The translations under genes were made by a program, and so were the position numbers. A stretch of DNA of 64,000 bases from Maniola hyperantus (Eukaryota > Arthropoda > Insecta > Lepidoptera > Nymphalidae). Of this stretch, positions 19,003 through 28,997 are shown piece after piece; position 1 is the stretch's first letter; each line of letters begins with the position of its first letter. Under the pieces are notes generated by a model. That model ran no database searches, was not told where the DNA came from, and saw only the letters and a list, made by a program, of their open reading frames with translations. The stretch lies in assembly GCF_902806685.2 (NCBI RefSeq), contig NC_048560.1, positions 1,094,492 to 1,158,491 on the forward strand. The letters run 5' to 3'.

Positions 19003-19310
19003 TAGCGACCCGCCCCGGCTTCGCATGGGTGCAACGTAGATACTAAAGTGGTGTCATTGAGGTGTCATTGCCTCGGAAACTCTCAAATGAGAGGATTTTT
19101 CCGACCTAATTCACATTACTTCAATTTCTCTAGGGATCTCTAATTTTTTGAGAATTAAACTATAGCTATAAACCTTCCTCTTGAATCACTCTATCTATTG
19201 GTGAAAACCGCATTAAAATCCGTTGCGCAGTTTAAAAGATCTACGCGTTCATACATACATACATACAGACGCGGGAAGCGGGAAGCGACTTTATTTTATA
19301 CTATGTAGAG
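19003..19310 (-). mobile_element. Helitron-like repeat (CGACCCGCCCCGGCTTCGC end)
   Basis: Starts CTAGCGACCCGCCCCGGCTT and proceeds through TTGGTGAAAACCGCATTAAA to CATACATACATACAGACG. It is recognised from insect repeats with this CTAG-type end; transposition mode is inferred. Confidence 0.45.
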
Positions 19311-20110
19311 ATATCTCAAGTTGGTTAATTTATTTTGTAAAAAAATTTATTACTCAATTCACGGAACCCATTTTCACATAAAGCTTATTACATTTAAACT
19401 TTTATGACAGCGGTCCAGCGCGATTTTATTTGCATACGTTATTAAACGATTTTAATATTTAATGCAGAAAGTATTAAAGGTGGTTTTTCTTTAACAAAAA
19501 GTATTTAACCATTGGTCTGTTCCAAAAAAAAAAAACGTTGAAAGCATTTCTTTCGAGCGTCAATTCATTTCTTGCAAAAAAACTACCAAAAAGAACTACA
19601 AAAAGTTCTGTGGTGTAATATGACGTAAGCCTTAAAACTGGTTTCGATTTGACCTTCTCTTTTCGAATATTTTGGTATTTACATACAATGTTGAAAATAT
19701 GTATGTCTGTTTGCATTTTGCAACAAAGTTTTTTTTTTTTAACTTTTGTTTGCGAATTATAGCGGAGGCTATGCTAGGAGTTTCCCTATGGCCTTTTATT
19801 AGGTTACCGTTAAACTAAAAAAAATCTAGATACCTACATATTTGGAGCAGTTTTCAAATTTTTTAACGAGGCAAATGTATCCAATCGTGTTTGTGTTATA
19901 TTCATTTCAAGTTCATTATTAATGAAGACTCATAAGCACGCCATTTTGAAATATCAATAGTTATTAGTTTTCAAATAAAAAGCTTCCTTAAGTCGCAAAA
20001 TTTTTCGAGCGGGTTTTTAACTGCAAGTTTTATAACTAATTTCTTGACTTTAGAGCTTTTCGCAATTAGTGCAACTGCTTTTGTATGGATGAAAAATCTT
20101 TGACCAAAGT
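19311..20110. other. AT-rich DNA without recognised elements
   Basis: About 800 bp with no SINE, LINE or inverted-repeat signature seen, and only chance open frames. Confidence 0.4.
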
Positions 20111-20133
20111 TCCAGGACTCGAATATAACTCCA

Positions 20134-20460
20134 TTACCTTGATATTGACCCTCTTTTTACATTTTTTTGCGGTAACCCGACACCGGCCGACTCAAAAACC
20201 GCTTCAGACATCGCAACTTCATGAGCAACACGCATAAAAGAAGGCCAGGACATTTTGGTTTTTATTTTATGCTGTGCTTGTATAAGTCTATGTATAATTT
20301 CTGACTTACTGTAATCTGCTGTAATCCACTGAAACAGGTCGAATCTGTATGATGCAACTTGCAGCATGCGAAATGCACCGCCCGCCCTCCCACTGCTAAC
20401 CATGCACGAAAAGCAGCCACTCGGCAAGCAATACGCACCACCACACAAATCCCAAAACAC
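20134..20460 (-). other. unidentified 108-codon open frame
   Basis: The minus-strand frame contains FDLFQWITADYSKSEIIHRL and MSWPSFMRVAHEVAMSEA and stops at 20134, exactly where AAG|GTAATG could be a splice donor (about 20143). Composition is more protein-like than neighbouring frames. Against a host exon: its N-terminal half overlaps an inverted duplication (GATTCGACCTGTTTCAG at about 20325-20348 and 20491-20507). I cannot assign a function; it could be an exon or part of an unknown repeat. Confidence 0.25.
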
Positions 20461-20568
20461 ACTCGACGCACGTTTCGCCCCGACACCGGATTCGACCTGT
20501 TTCAGCCGATTCCAGCAAATTAAGCCTTTGGTTCATTGTATAAGGTAACGCCTGCTTCTATACAACAT

Positions 20569-20761
20569 AGAAAAGGTGACTGACTGATCTATCAACGCAC
20601 AGCTCAAACTACTGGATGGATCGGGCTGAAATTTGACATGCAGATAGCTATTATGATGTAGGCATCCGTTAAGAAAGGATTTTTGAAAATTCAATCCCTA
20701 AAGGGGTAAAATAGTAGTTTTAAATTTGTGTAGTTCATGCGCACGAAGTCGGCAGCATAAG
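20569..20761 (+). mobile_element. Hel-A Helitron fragment
   Basis: GAAAAGGTGACTGACTGATC start, GGATTTTTGAAAATTC body, and a degenerate CGCACGAAGTCGG hairpin; the final CTAG is lost. Confidence 0.6.
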
Positions 20762-20839
20762 ATTATTTAACTTAAGTTACTTAAATATTCAACCACAGTT
20801 ACAGTTGTAAAATGTGTACGGCTCATCACACATTAATTT

Positions 20840-20878
20840 ACCTGCTTTTATTGAATAAATAAATCATTCATTCATTCA
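20840..20878 (+). mobile_element. LINE-type tail (ATTC repeat)
   Basis: TTGAATAAATAAATCATTCA followed by ATTC units, a typical LINE 3' terminus, abutting the RTE fragment. Confidence 0.35.
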
Positions 20879-20879
20879 G

Positions 20880-21050
20880 GGGGCCTACCACCGTAGTTTG
20901 GCTGAGCTTTCTTATGAGGTCCATAGCTAACGACCATGTCTGAGATCCATATGCCATCATTGGCGACACGCACTGTTCGGAGACTTTGGTCTTCAAGCAC
21001 TGAAAGATTTTGGACGAAAACACATCTTGAAGCTTCCCTAACACTGTCCA
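20880..21050 (-). pseudogene. RTE reverse-transcriptase internal fragment
   Basis: The minus strand reads LGKLQDVFSSKIFQCLKTKV and then a SPMMAYGSQTWSLAM block. This matches the thumb region downstream of the RTE catalytic core, from family knowledge. It is an internal piece without a 3' end, so it reached here by rearrangement rather than plain 5' truncation. Confidence 0.55.
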
Positions 21051-21752
21051 GCTGTGTAGAATTTGGTGACTACCTAACCTCTTTCTCTAAATTGGACCTA
21101 CTCTATTAGGAATATGATTTAATGAAACACTCTTTTCAGGTCCATCAGCTTCAATCTTAGACTGCATCGTCTACTGCAATTGCATTTAAAGGTTTGATCG
21201 CAACCAAAGACTAACTAATAAACAGTTAAAAAATAACAATTTCCTCAGTCATTCATTTTTTGTAGGAGGAATTATTGCAACTCAATAGTCTACTCTAATC
21301 CTATCCAACATCAATGACTCTAATAGCTAGTTTATCCGCACATTTTAAGAGAAAAAACAGTATATCAGTAAATAACTTAAGCATACCTACTTCAATACCA
21401 CCCCCACATTTTTTTTGACCCAGTGGTCCAGTAATTTTCCTAAAAGAGAAGTTTCCAATATCTCCTCTCAACGAAGCTTTGCATTGCTTTAAGAACCATC
21501 GCCAGGAGGAAAAAAAGCTTCGATGATGTAACGAAATATGACGTCATTTCCGACATTTTTGCTAAGCGATAATCCTTTTTACCGTGAGCGTTTTTTGTGT
21601 AATTTTTTACTTACGAAATAAGTAATGAATGTAATTTTTTACGTGAAAACTTTTTGCCTTTTTTGGGTGAGTCATCTTTTACTTTGTATAGAAAAGTGTT
21701 ACCTACTGGATATGGCAAAATCAGCTTTGCATGTATCATACCCAGTACATAT

Positions 21753-21862
21753 CAGTACCCTTATTATAAATGCGAAAGTGTGTTTGTTTGTTGGTTTTTA
21801 GTTTGTTGGTTTATCCTTCAATCACGTCGCAACGGAGCAACGGATTGATTAAAAATTTTCAT
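21753..21862 (+). mobile_element. Hel-B Helitron 5' end
   Basis: Begins near ACCCTTATTATAAATGCG with GTGTGTTTGTTTG and CAATCACGTCGCAACGGAGC; breaks off into an ATTC run. Confidence 0.55.
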
Positions 21863-21884
21863 TCATTCATTCATGAATAAACTA

Positions 21885-22330
21885 GCTTATACTCGCGACT
21901 TCGTCCGCGTGGACTACATAATCTTCAAACTCCCATTTAACCAACTTAGGGGAAGAATTTCGAAAATCCTTTCTTAGTGGGGTACATACTCTTTACAAAG
22001 AACACACTCTCCGAATTTCATGTCTCTAGGACCAACGGTTTAGGCTGTGCGTTGATAAGACCCTTCACCCTTCCAGCATCAGTTTCCCCCTCCAACTATA
22101 GTACCTTCATGTCAAGAGTGAATAGGCATCTTCTAGGCAAGCGCGCTCCATCTTAGGCTGCATCATCACTTGCCACCAGGTCTGATTGCAGCCAAGCGCT
22201 AGTCTATAAAAAAAGTCATTATATATAACATATTTGTATAGCCGTAAAAATATATTATATATAATGGAAATCACTCACGATAGTTTAAACGCTAAAAAAA
22301 AAGTCAGTCAGTCAGTCAGTCAGGACTTTG
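21885..22330 (-). mobile_element. Helitron split by a LINE 3' end
   Basis: CTAGCTTATACTCGCGACTT at 21890 and the TACTCTTTACAAAG body belong to a Hel-A relative, as do the GTCA repeats at 22302-22322. Between them lies LINE-derived sequence (22066-22297). Confidence 0.5.
22066..22210 (+). pseudogene. LINE C-terminal relic
   Basis: The plus strand reads ASVSPSNYSTFMSRVNRHLL then GKRAPS and a stop. The YN-F-SRVNRHLLGK pattern is the usual C-terminus of lepidopteran jockey/R1-like LINEs. The 3' UTR resembles the 3' part of SINE-3, which suggests a SINE-LINE partner relation. Confidence 0.5.
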
Positions 22331-22544
22331 AATTTTATATTATACAGATACTGTTCTACGTAGGTTTTGTAATTCAAATAGAATTCCATAAAAGGCAATA
22401 CATGCAATAGAAAGTGCTAAAGGATTTATTTATTAATCCAATGACGTAAATGCCTCCAGCATGGCAACGCGCAACGCGGCAACTAGGTCACTTGTGCGTT
22501 CGTGGCGGCGCTTTGCATTTGCGTCAGAGGAGCTTCTTATACAG

Positions 22545-22732
22545 TCACTTAAAAAACTAAGGGTTTAGGAGGCTCTTAACTTAGTGCTTAGACTCTCTGA
22601 TCGAAAGAGTTTCTTGCTGGTTCTTCTCGGTAGGAAAGGCATTCCGAACCAGTGGTAGATGCCTCTGACGATTCAAAAATACTTGTAAAAGTTTAATTGA
22701 ATAAACAATATTTTTATTTTATTTAAGAAACT
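22545..22732 (+). mobile_element. LINE 3' UTR
   Basis: Contains GTTTCTTGCTGGTTCTTCTC and ATTCCGAACCAGTGGTAGAT, then TTGAATAAACAATA. Same 3' end as at 28430, 36360 and 47680. Confidence 0.55.
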
Positions 22733-22902
22733 AGCTTATGCTCGCGACTTCGTCCGCGTGGACTAAACAAATTTTAAACCCCTATTTTACCCCCTTAGGG
22801 TTTGAATTTTCAGAAACCCTTTCTTAGCGGATACCTACGTCATAATAGCTATCTGCATGCCAAATTTCAGCCCGATCCGTCCAGTAGTTTGAGCTGTGCG
22901 TT
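22733..22902 (-). mobile_element. Hel-A Helitron, 5' truncated
   Basis: CTAGCTTATGCTCGCGACTT through TTTGAGCTGTGCGTTG, then fused to a GTTC repeat. Confidence 0.6.
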
Positions 22903-22904
22903 GT

Positions 22905-23062
22905 GCTATAAGACCTACCTACCTGCCTACCAAACTTCATGATTCTAGGTCAACGGCAAGAGTATCCTTTAGGCTTTCTTGACAGACACGACGGACAGAC
23001 AGACAGACAACAAAGTGTTTAAGTGTTCCTTTTTTCCTTTTGAGGTACGGAACTCTAAAAAG
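22905..23062 (+). mobile_element. GTTC repeat, 3' half
   Basis: ATAAGACCTACCTACCTGCC to GAGGTACGGAACTCTAA with GACA repeats. Confidence 0.55.
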
Positions 23063-23248
23063 GGGTATTTGAATTTTGATTTTTTTCTAGTAGTCCTAAG
23101 TCCAAACTCAGCGTGATATCAGTTTATCATAGAATACAATTAACACATATGAGGCTCTGTTATCACTCAGTGATAAGGATTATTTAAGCAGGTGAAACTG
23201 TACAGTGTGTACTCAGACTTGGATTATCTAGATGGCGCATGTTGATGA

Positions 23249-23422
23249 CCTCCCTGGCGCAGTGGTAAGCGCCGTGGTCTTATTAGTGAGAGGTCCCGGG
23301 TTCGATTTAGGATTTATTATTTTCTAAAATGTGTCTGGTCTGGTCTGGTGGGAGGTTTCGGCCGTGGCTAGTTACCACCCTACCGGCAAAACCGTGCCAC
23401 CAGGCGATTTAGCGTTCTGGTC
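23249..23422 (+). mobile_element. SINE-3, 3' truncated
   Basis: Full head CTCCCTGGCGCAGTGGTAAG and GGTCCCGGGTTCGATT, body to GGCGATTTAGCGTTC. Confidence 0.65.
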
Positions 23423-23423
23423 T

Positions 23424-23586
23424 GGCATTAAAGGCCCATCCGTTTAACCGATTCATATGAAATTCGGTACAGAGGTAGCTTGCATCCTGGAAATTGACAT
23501 AGGCAACTTTTATCCCGGAAAATCTAAGAGTTCCCATGGGATTTTTAAAATCTAAATCCACGCGGACGTAGTCGCGGGCATCCTCT
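23424..23586 (+). mobile_element. Hel-B Helitron 3' part
   Basis: TTTAACCGATTCATATGAAA to CGCGGACGTAGTCGCGGGCA; ends CTCTATA in place of CTAGT. Confidence 0.5.
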
Positions 23587-23589
23587 ATA

Positions 23590-24330
23590 CTCTGATTTTT
23601 AACTCGGTGGAATTCTGACGTAGTCATTTTTATACATCAGGGGAGTTGTTTGTATGAAAAACAGTGTGACCAGCACCTGAAGTTCGATTTTACCCCAAAT
23701 TACATTAAATCCCTATCAATATAAAAAGTCCTAAGACATAACTTCGCACTAAAATAGGGTGTATGTTAAACATTTCTAAGTTTATTTTTAGTTCCTTTTA
23801 ATTTTAATCATCTTGATGTGCCTAAAGTACACGCTTAGATTATGATTCAGGATTTTTAAAGAAATTCTTACACAAAAACCTTGTTCTTTACGAAAACAAC
23901 AAAAAATCGACCAAATCGGTTGATTTGTTCTCAAGTGATGATCTTACATACATGCGGCAATTGATTTATGTACATTTACCTATGTAAGTACCTACAATAT
24001 TTAAAGTTTTCTTCTTTGTGGGAATTGTTTTATCTCTGGTAACATTAAGAAACGTCAGAGTTCCACGGAATTAAAAATCAGACTATAGTAATTTAATGTA
24101 TCATCGTTACTGTGTGCTAGTACCTATAGTTACTTTGTTTCAAATGGCTCGATACCTCGGATCAACCGTACATGATGCATCACACGTCCGCCATTGACGT
24201 TGCAGCTCTCAATGAATAGCCTAATTAATGGCATGTGCCCCCATTAAAGCATTGGTTAGCGGGAATACAGTAATTCCCATACGATGAGATTATTCAGTCA
24301 GTAGATACCTACCTACCAGGAAAATTTTTG
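23590..24330. other. AT-rich DNA without recognised elements
   Basis: No repeat termini or convincing exon were seen across about 740 bp. Confidence 0.4.
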
Positions 24331-24333
24331 CCT

Positions 24334-24489
24334 TTATAAGTCTCGCAAATTGCTAATGCCCGTGGCCGCCATTTTAGTGACGTCAGCACTAGACTGAAGT
24401 TTCGAGCTTATGGTATATTCTTATTTCAGCTGACGTCAAAATGACGAGACATGGTCCGGCGCAATAGGTAGCGATTTGCGGGCCTTATA
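24334..24489. mobile_element. foldback MITE (TATAAGTCCCGC ends), copy 1
   Basis: Ends TTATAAGTCTCGCAAATTGC and GCGATTTGCGGGCCTTATA. Copies at 37643 and 49555 share the CGTGGCCGCCATTTTAGTGA and TGACGTCA-rich body. Confidence 0.6.
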
Positions 24490-24529
24490 GTAGGTACGTT
24501 AGTACTGTGGCCCTACCGCGGTTGTTTGA

Positions 24530-24670
24530 CAGCTACAATGTCACGATCGCAATCATCTCTGATTGGTTAATGCTCGCTCACTATTGGCCACAATGCATTG
24601 TTGCAAGAAGAATCGCAAAAATTCAACCAATGAGAACAATTGAGATTGTAATAATGATTGATGCAGGTTT
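24530..24670. mobile_element. CAATCAT-type foldback repeat, copy 1
   Basis: Matches 45832-45976: AGCTACAATGTCACGATCGC at the left and TAATGATTGATGCAGGTTTT at the right, with imperfect inverted halves around TCACTATTGGCCACAATGC. Confidence 0.55.
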
Positions 24671-24727
24671 TCTAAAGTTTACCTAACTTTAGTAAAGGTA
24701 AAAAATTACCTGGTGGTGCAGGAACCT

Positions 24728-24870
24728 TTTTAGGGCTCCGCAGTCCGTACCCAAAGGGTTCCAACGACCCTATTACTAAGCCTCCATTGTCCATCCGTCC
24801 ATTCGTCTGTCTGTCAGCGGGCTGTATCTCGTGAACCGTAATCGTTAAGAGTTAGAATTTTCACAGAATA
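24728..24870 (-). mobile_element. GTTC-related repeat, subfamily 2
   Basis: TTAGGGCTCCGCAGTCCGTA through GCTGTATCTCGTGAACCGTA; minus orientation relative to 17225. Confidence 0.5.
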
Positions 24871-24874
24871 TGTC

Positions 24875-25165
24875 ATGTCATGATCAACCCATCACCGGCT
24901 CACTACAGAGCACGAGTCTCCTCTCAGAGTGAGAAGGGTTTTGGCCATAGTCTACCACGCTGGCCATGTGCGGATTGGTAGACTTCACACACCTTTGAGA
25001 ACATTATGGAGAACTCTCAGGCAAGCAGGTTTCCTCACGATGTTTTCCTTCACCGTTAAAGCAAGTGATATTTAATTAATTAAAACGCATATAACTCCGA
25101 AAAGTTAGAGGTACGTGCCCGGGATCGAACCCCCGACCTCCGATTAGAAGGCGGACGTCCTGCTT
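24875..25165 (-). mobile_element. SINE-1, near full length
   Basis: From CATGATCAACCCATCACCGG through box B complement GGGATCGAACCCCCGACC to GGCGGACGTCCT. The head is lost just before box A. Confidence 0.7.
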
Positions 25166-25274
25166 GTATTTATACCAGAATATGTATTTCTATTAAAAAT
25201 AATAAATATTTCAAAATGGCTGCCAAGAAAAATAAAAAAATGAGTACCCATATTATAAACGCTTATTATTTGAC

Positions 25275-25620
25275 GCCCTCCCTGGCGCAGTGGTAAGCGC
25301 TGTGGTCTTATTAGTGGGAGGTCCCGGGTTCGATTCCTGGCAGGGATTTGGAATTTTATAATTTCTAAATTTCTGGTCTGGCCTGGTGGGAGGCCTCGGC
25401 CGTGGCTAGTTAACCACCCTACCGGCAAAGCCGTGCCGACAAGCGATTTAGCGTTCCTGTACGATGCCGTGTAGAAACCAAAGGTGTATGGGTTTAATAA
25501 AAACTGCCATACTCCTTCCAGGTTAACCCGCTCCCATCTTAGACTGCATCTTCACTTACCATCAGGTGAGGTTGCAGTCAAGGGCTAATTTGTATCTGAA
25601 TAAAAAAAAATGAAAAAAAA
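25275..25620 (+). mobile_element. SINE-3, full length
   Basis: Complete from CCTCCCTGGCGCAGTGG to TATCTGAATAAAAAAAAA. It carries the uninterrupted AAATTT junction used to define the insertion at 924-1279. Confidence 0.75.
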
Positions 25621-25621
25621 A

Positions 25622-26033
25622 ACTAGCTGATGCCCGCGACTTCGTCCGCGTGGAATTAGTTTACACTAGCTTATGCCCGCGACTTCGTCCGCGTGGACTA
25701 CACAAATTTTAAACCCCTATTTTACACCCTTAGGTTTGATCTTTAACTATGAGATTTTAACATGAGCTTAATAAAATATGTCATGTACTGCTAATTGCAA
25801 AAATACAAAACTGCTTCAAAACTGACAGACTTTCATACAATCTTCAAACCTATATTTTACCCCTTTGGGGGTTGCATTTTGAAGAATCCTTTCTTAGCGG
25901 ACGCCTACGTTATAATAGCTTTCTGCATGCCGAATTTCAGCGTGATCCGTCCAGTAGTTTGAGCTGTGCGTTGATAGATCAGTCAGTCAGTCAGTCAGTC
26001 AGTCAGTCAGTCACCTTGTCCTTTTATATATTT
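25622..26033 (-). mobile_element. stacked Helitron pieces
   Basis: A 38-bp Hel-B end (CTAGCTGATGCCCGCGACTT) is followed at 25666 by a Hel-A end (CTAGCTTATGCCCGCGACTT). A Hel-A body with an (AGTC) repeat is at 25840-26033. Unassigned DNA separates the two Hel-A parts. Confidence 0.5.
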
Positions 26034-26035
26034 AC

Positions 26036-26790
26036 ACTAGATGATCCCCGCGGCTTCGCCCGCGTAGATTTAGGTTTTTAAAGATCCCGTATAGCCTATG
26101 TCACTCAGGAATAATGTAGCTTTCTACTGGTGAAAGAATTTTTAAAATCGGTTCAGTAGTTCTAAAGATTACCCCCTACAAACAAACTTAACGACATTTC
26201 CTCTTTATATAATACAACGGGCCGTGCAGCAGAAATCGTAATATTTTAATTTCGCCATAACTTCAAAACCAAACGTCCAATTTTAATCATTCAAAGACCA
26301 AATATTATCTCCATAAACTGTTCTTAGTGATGAAATCATTTATTTTGATAAGGATTAATAGCATGAGTAAAATAAACGCGTTTAAATGTAGTCCAAAAAA
26401 AAAATCAAGATTTTTAAATAAAAAAATGGTTGCTGTGCCTCACTCGACATAGATGGGTATAGTGTGTCGCGGACTTTTTTGTAGATATTTATAAGATCTA
26501 CAATTAATTAGAACATTTTATGGTTCTATCTTTTATAGTTTAGGCAGCGTACGCAAAATAAGTAACTTTTCTGGTTGATTTTTTACACCTTGTGTCCGAA
26601 AAACCCAAATATCTTACGGAACCCTATTTTTTTCCAAAATAAAATATAGCCTATGTTACTCGTGGATAATGTGGCTTTCGAATGGTGAAAGAATTTTTAA
26701 AATCGGTCCAGTAGTTTTTGAGCCTATTCAGTACAAACAAACAAACAAACAAACAAACAAACAAACAAACAAAGTTTTCCTCTTTATAAT
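26036..26790 (-). mobile_element. Helitron-like repeat with AAAC microsatellite
   Basis: CTAGATGATCCCCGCGGCTT end, GTGAAAGAATTTTTAAAATC twice (26132 and 26687), and an AAAC run at 26736-26772. Two related copies probably flank 26220-26630, where I see nothing recognisable. Confidence 0.4.
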
Positions 26791-27239
26791 ATTATAAAAT
26801 AAAATATAAAATATAAAATAAAATATAAAATATAAAATAAAATAAAATATAAAATAAAACAAATATATATATAATATTATATATTAGTGTAGATGTAGAT
26901 TACAAAGTTGCATGCGCTGTGATGCAACGCTTCAAAGTCCATCGAATGATCGCAGGCACTACAATCTAGTGTCGCCATGCAGTCTCTTGGAGACCATTTG
27001 TTGCACTTGCGCTGCACAGAGTACACTCACCGCAGAGACATCCATTAACAGGGCACTCTGGGCACGTGACCCACGATTAATTAGGGGCCACTATTGTACC
27101 AAATCTGCAATATTCTCAATAAATAATAATAATTGAAGTGAATATAAATAAAAATATTTTTTATTTATTTATTAATTTATTTAATTTACCTATACAACAT
27201 TATTTAATTACAGTTAGATTTTACTCACTTTCTTACTTA

Positions 27240-27365
27240 CCCCTACACATTTACACTCACTTACACACATACGCACACACACAAACACACAAACACAAAC
27301 ACAAACACACACAAACACAGACTACACACACACAAAGACACACTACACAAACGCAAACACACCAC
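27240..27365. repeat. CA-rich microsatellite tract
   Basis: ACAC/AACAC-rich stretch; the 90-codon frame through it is low complexity and not a gene. Confidence 0.6.
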
Positions 27366-27489
27366 TCACTGTGCACTATAGTTTTCCTTCACAACTATCT
27401 AGGTTCATAAATCATACGTTTATTTAAGTGCAAAAACGTTAAAGAACAGCAACCTTCTGTAATAACTGATTTGTGCTTGTGCACTCATG

Positions 27490-27710
27490 TTTTTATTTAT
27501 TTTTAGTTAACCGAGGGAGAGGGCTGGCTATCCTTAACACAGATCTAAAAATCTAGCTAGGATAGCCAGTTCTTGATCTTGTACCATTTTTAATATTGTA
27601 TATGCTTATGTCAACAAGCACGCAAATTTTGTTCAAGATCAGATCCATGTATGTGTGTAACTAGATGATTGAAAAATAAACGTTTTATTTATTTTTATTT
27701 TACTATTCCT
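27490..27710 (+). mobile_element. LINE-type 3' end with short hairpin
   Basis: GGCTGGCTATCC and GGATAGCCAG form a stem at 27523-27564; the segment ends AATAAACGTTTTATTTATTT. Consistent with a LINE 3' UTR; family not identified. Confidence 0.35.
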
Positions 27711-27714
27711 CGCC

Positions 27715-28008
27715 AATCACCAAACTATAACCGACCGACCGATATTTTATTACCGAAAAACATATTTATTTCGATAAAATCAATGGTAAAAAAGATCCTC
27801 TCAAACAAAGGACCATAGACATGCTATAATCCATGTAAATCTGTGAGCCGTGTGAAGTATATCAACACTTTTCTAGTTTTCTTATTAGAATACCAAGAGT
27901 GGTTAAATTACTTATTGACCAATACAATATATTAGTAGGTATCTAGATCATAGAGGCCCCATTATTATAATGGTCCCAGGGCCTCCAAAAGGTTAAAGAC
28001 GGTCCTGT
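27715..28008. mobile_element. hAT-like element, partial
   Basis: Shares ATATTTATTTCGATAAAATC and AACAAAGGACC with 5990-6050 inside the 1.7-kb hAT element, and ends GGTTAAAGACGGTCCTG, a hAT-like terminus (complement CAGGACCGTC). Confidence 0.5.
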
Positions 28009-28145
28009 CCATTGCCACTTCAGCTTCGCAACCCGTTGAGCTATGTCGATAACTCTAGTTCTCCTACGGATCTCCTCATTTTGAGAAACTCCAAGTATAG
28101 CTCTCTCCACCGCCCGCTGAGTGACTCTGAGCTTTCTTATGAGTA
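28009..28145 (-). pseudogene. RTE C-terminal fragment
   Basis: Complement of the RTE coding segment around RRRTRVIDIAQRVAKLKWQW-like residues; both ends missing. Confidence 0.5.
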
Positions 28146-28429
28146 AAGAGTAAATAAGTAATATTACATAATAGATAAACTATGTACCTAGTTTGATCCT
28201 TGAAATCAATTCGGTCCATTCAATGTCAAAGAATTTTAATGAAATTAGTAACGCCATATCTGATACGGTATGTGGTACTCATTATACTTACGATGGAAAC
28301 TGGAATGCAACGAATACTATAATGTTTAGGTAGGCTTTAAAAGTATGTTCCTGTAAAATCATGAACGGAACTGCAATTAGGTACTTTTACACGTAATGAC
28401 ATAGTATTATTGTAAATCGAATACATGTC

Positions 28430-28560
28430 TGAAAAGAGCAACCGCCGAGTTTTTTGATGGCTCTTCTGGATAGGAAAGGCATTTCGAACCACTGGTAGAT
28501 ATACATATTTAACGATTCAAAAGTAGGTACCTATTTGTAAAAGTTTATTTGAATCTTGAA
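28430..28560 (+). mobile_element. LINE 3' UTR
   Basis: GAAAAGAGCAACCGCCGAGT and the AAAGGCATTTCGAACCACTG block, ending in a degenerate TTGAATCTTG tail. Confidence 0.5.
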
Positions 28561-28675
28561 AATCTTCCTATTTCTACTTCTATAATACAGCTATACATAA
28601 GATAAAGCCTTTAAAATAATTTATTATATCAACCAACAAAAGACAATTCTATTAAATTAACTTGCAAATAAATTT

Positions 28676-28828
28676 TAGATTTTTCCCCTCATGTCTGCTA
28701 TAAAACCTACCTTCTTGCCAAATTTCATGATTCTAGGTCAATGGGAACTACCCTATAGGTTTCTTGACAGACAGACAGAAAGACAGACAGACAGCCAGAC
28801 AACCCTACGGTACAGAACTCTAAAAAAA
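28676..28828 (+). mobile_element. GTTC repeat, 3' half
   Basis: GATTTTTCCCCTCATGTCTG to CGGTACAGAACTCTAA, with GACA repeats and a small deletion. Confidence 0.55.
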
Positions 28829-28997
28829 CACAATTCAAAATTCCCACGGCAGTGAAACCGCGGGCGGTTCCTAGCGAATCTGTCGCCTCTGAGGCACAAT
28901 TTAGTCTGCGCGTGTGATTGGCATATACACGCCGCTCGGTGGTCCTATTGATTAGCGCAAATTGCTTTCATTGGTTGCTCATTGCGCGCCAACTGTC

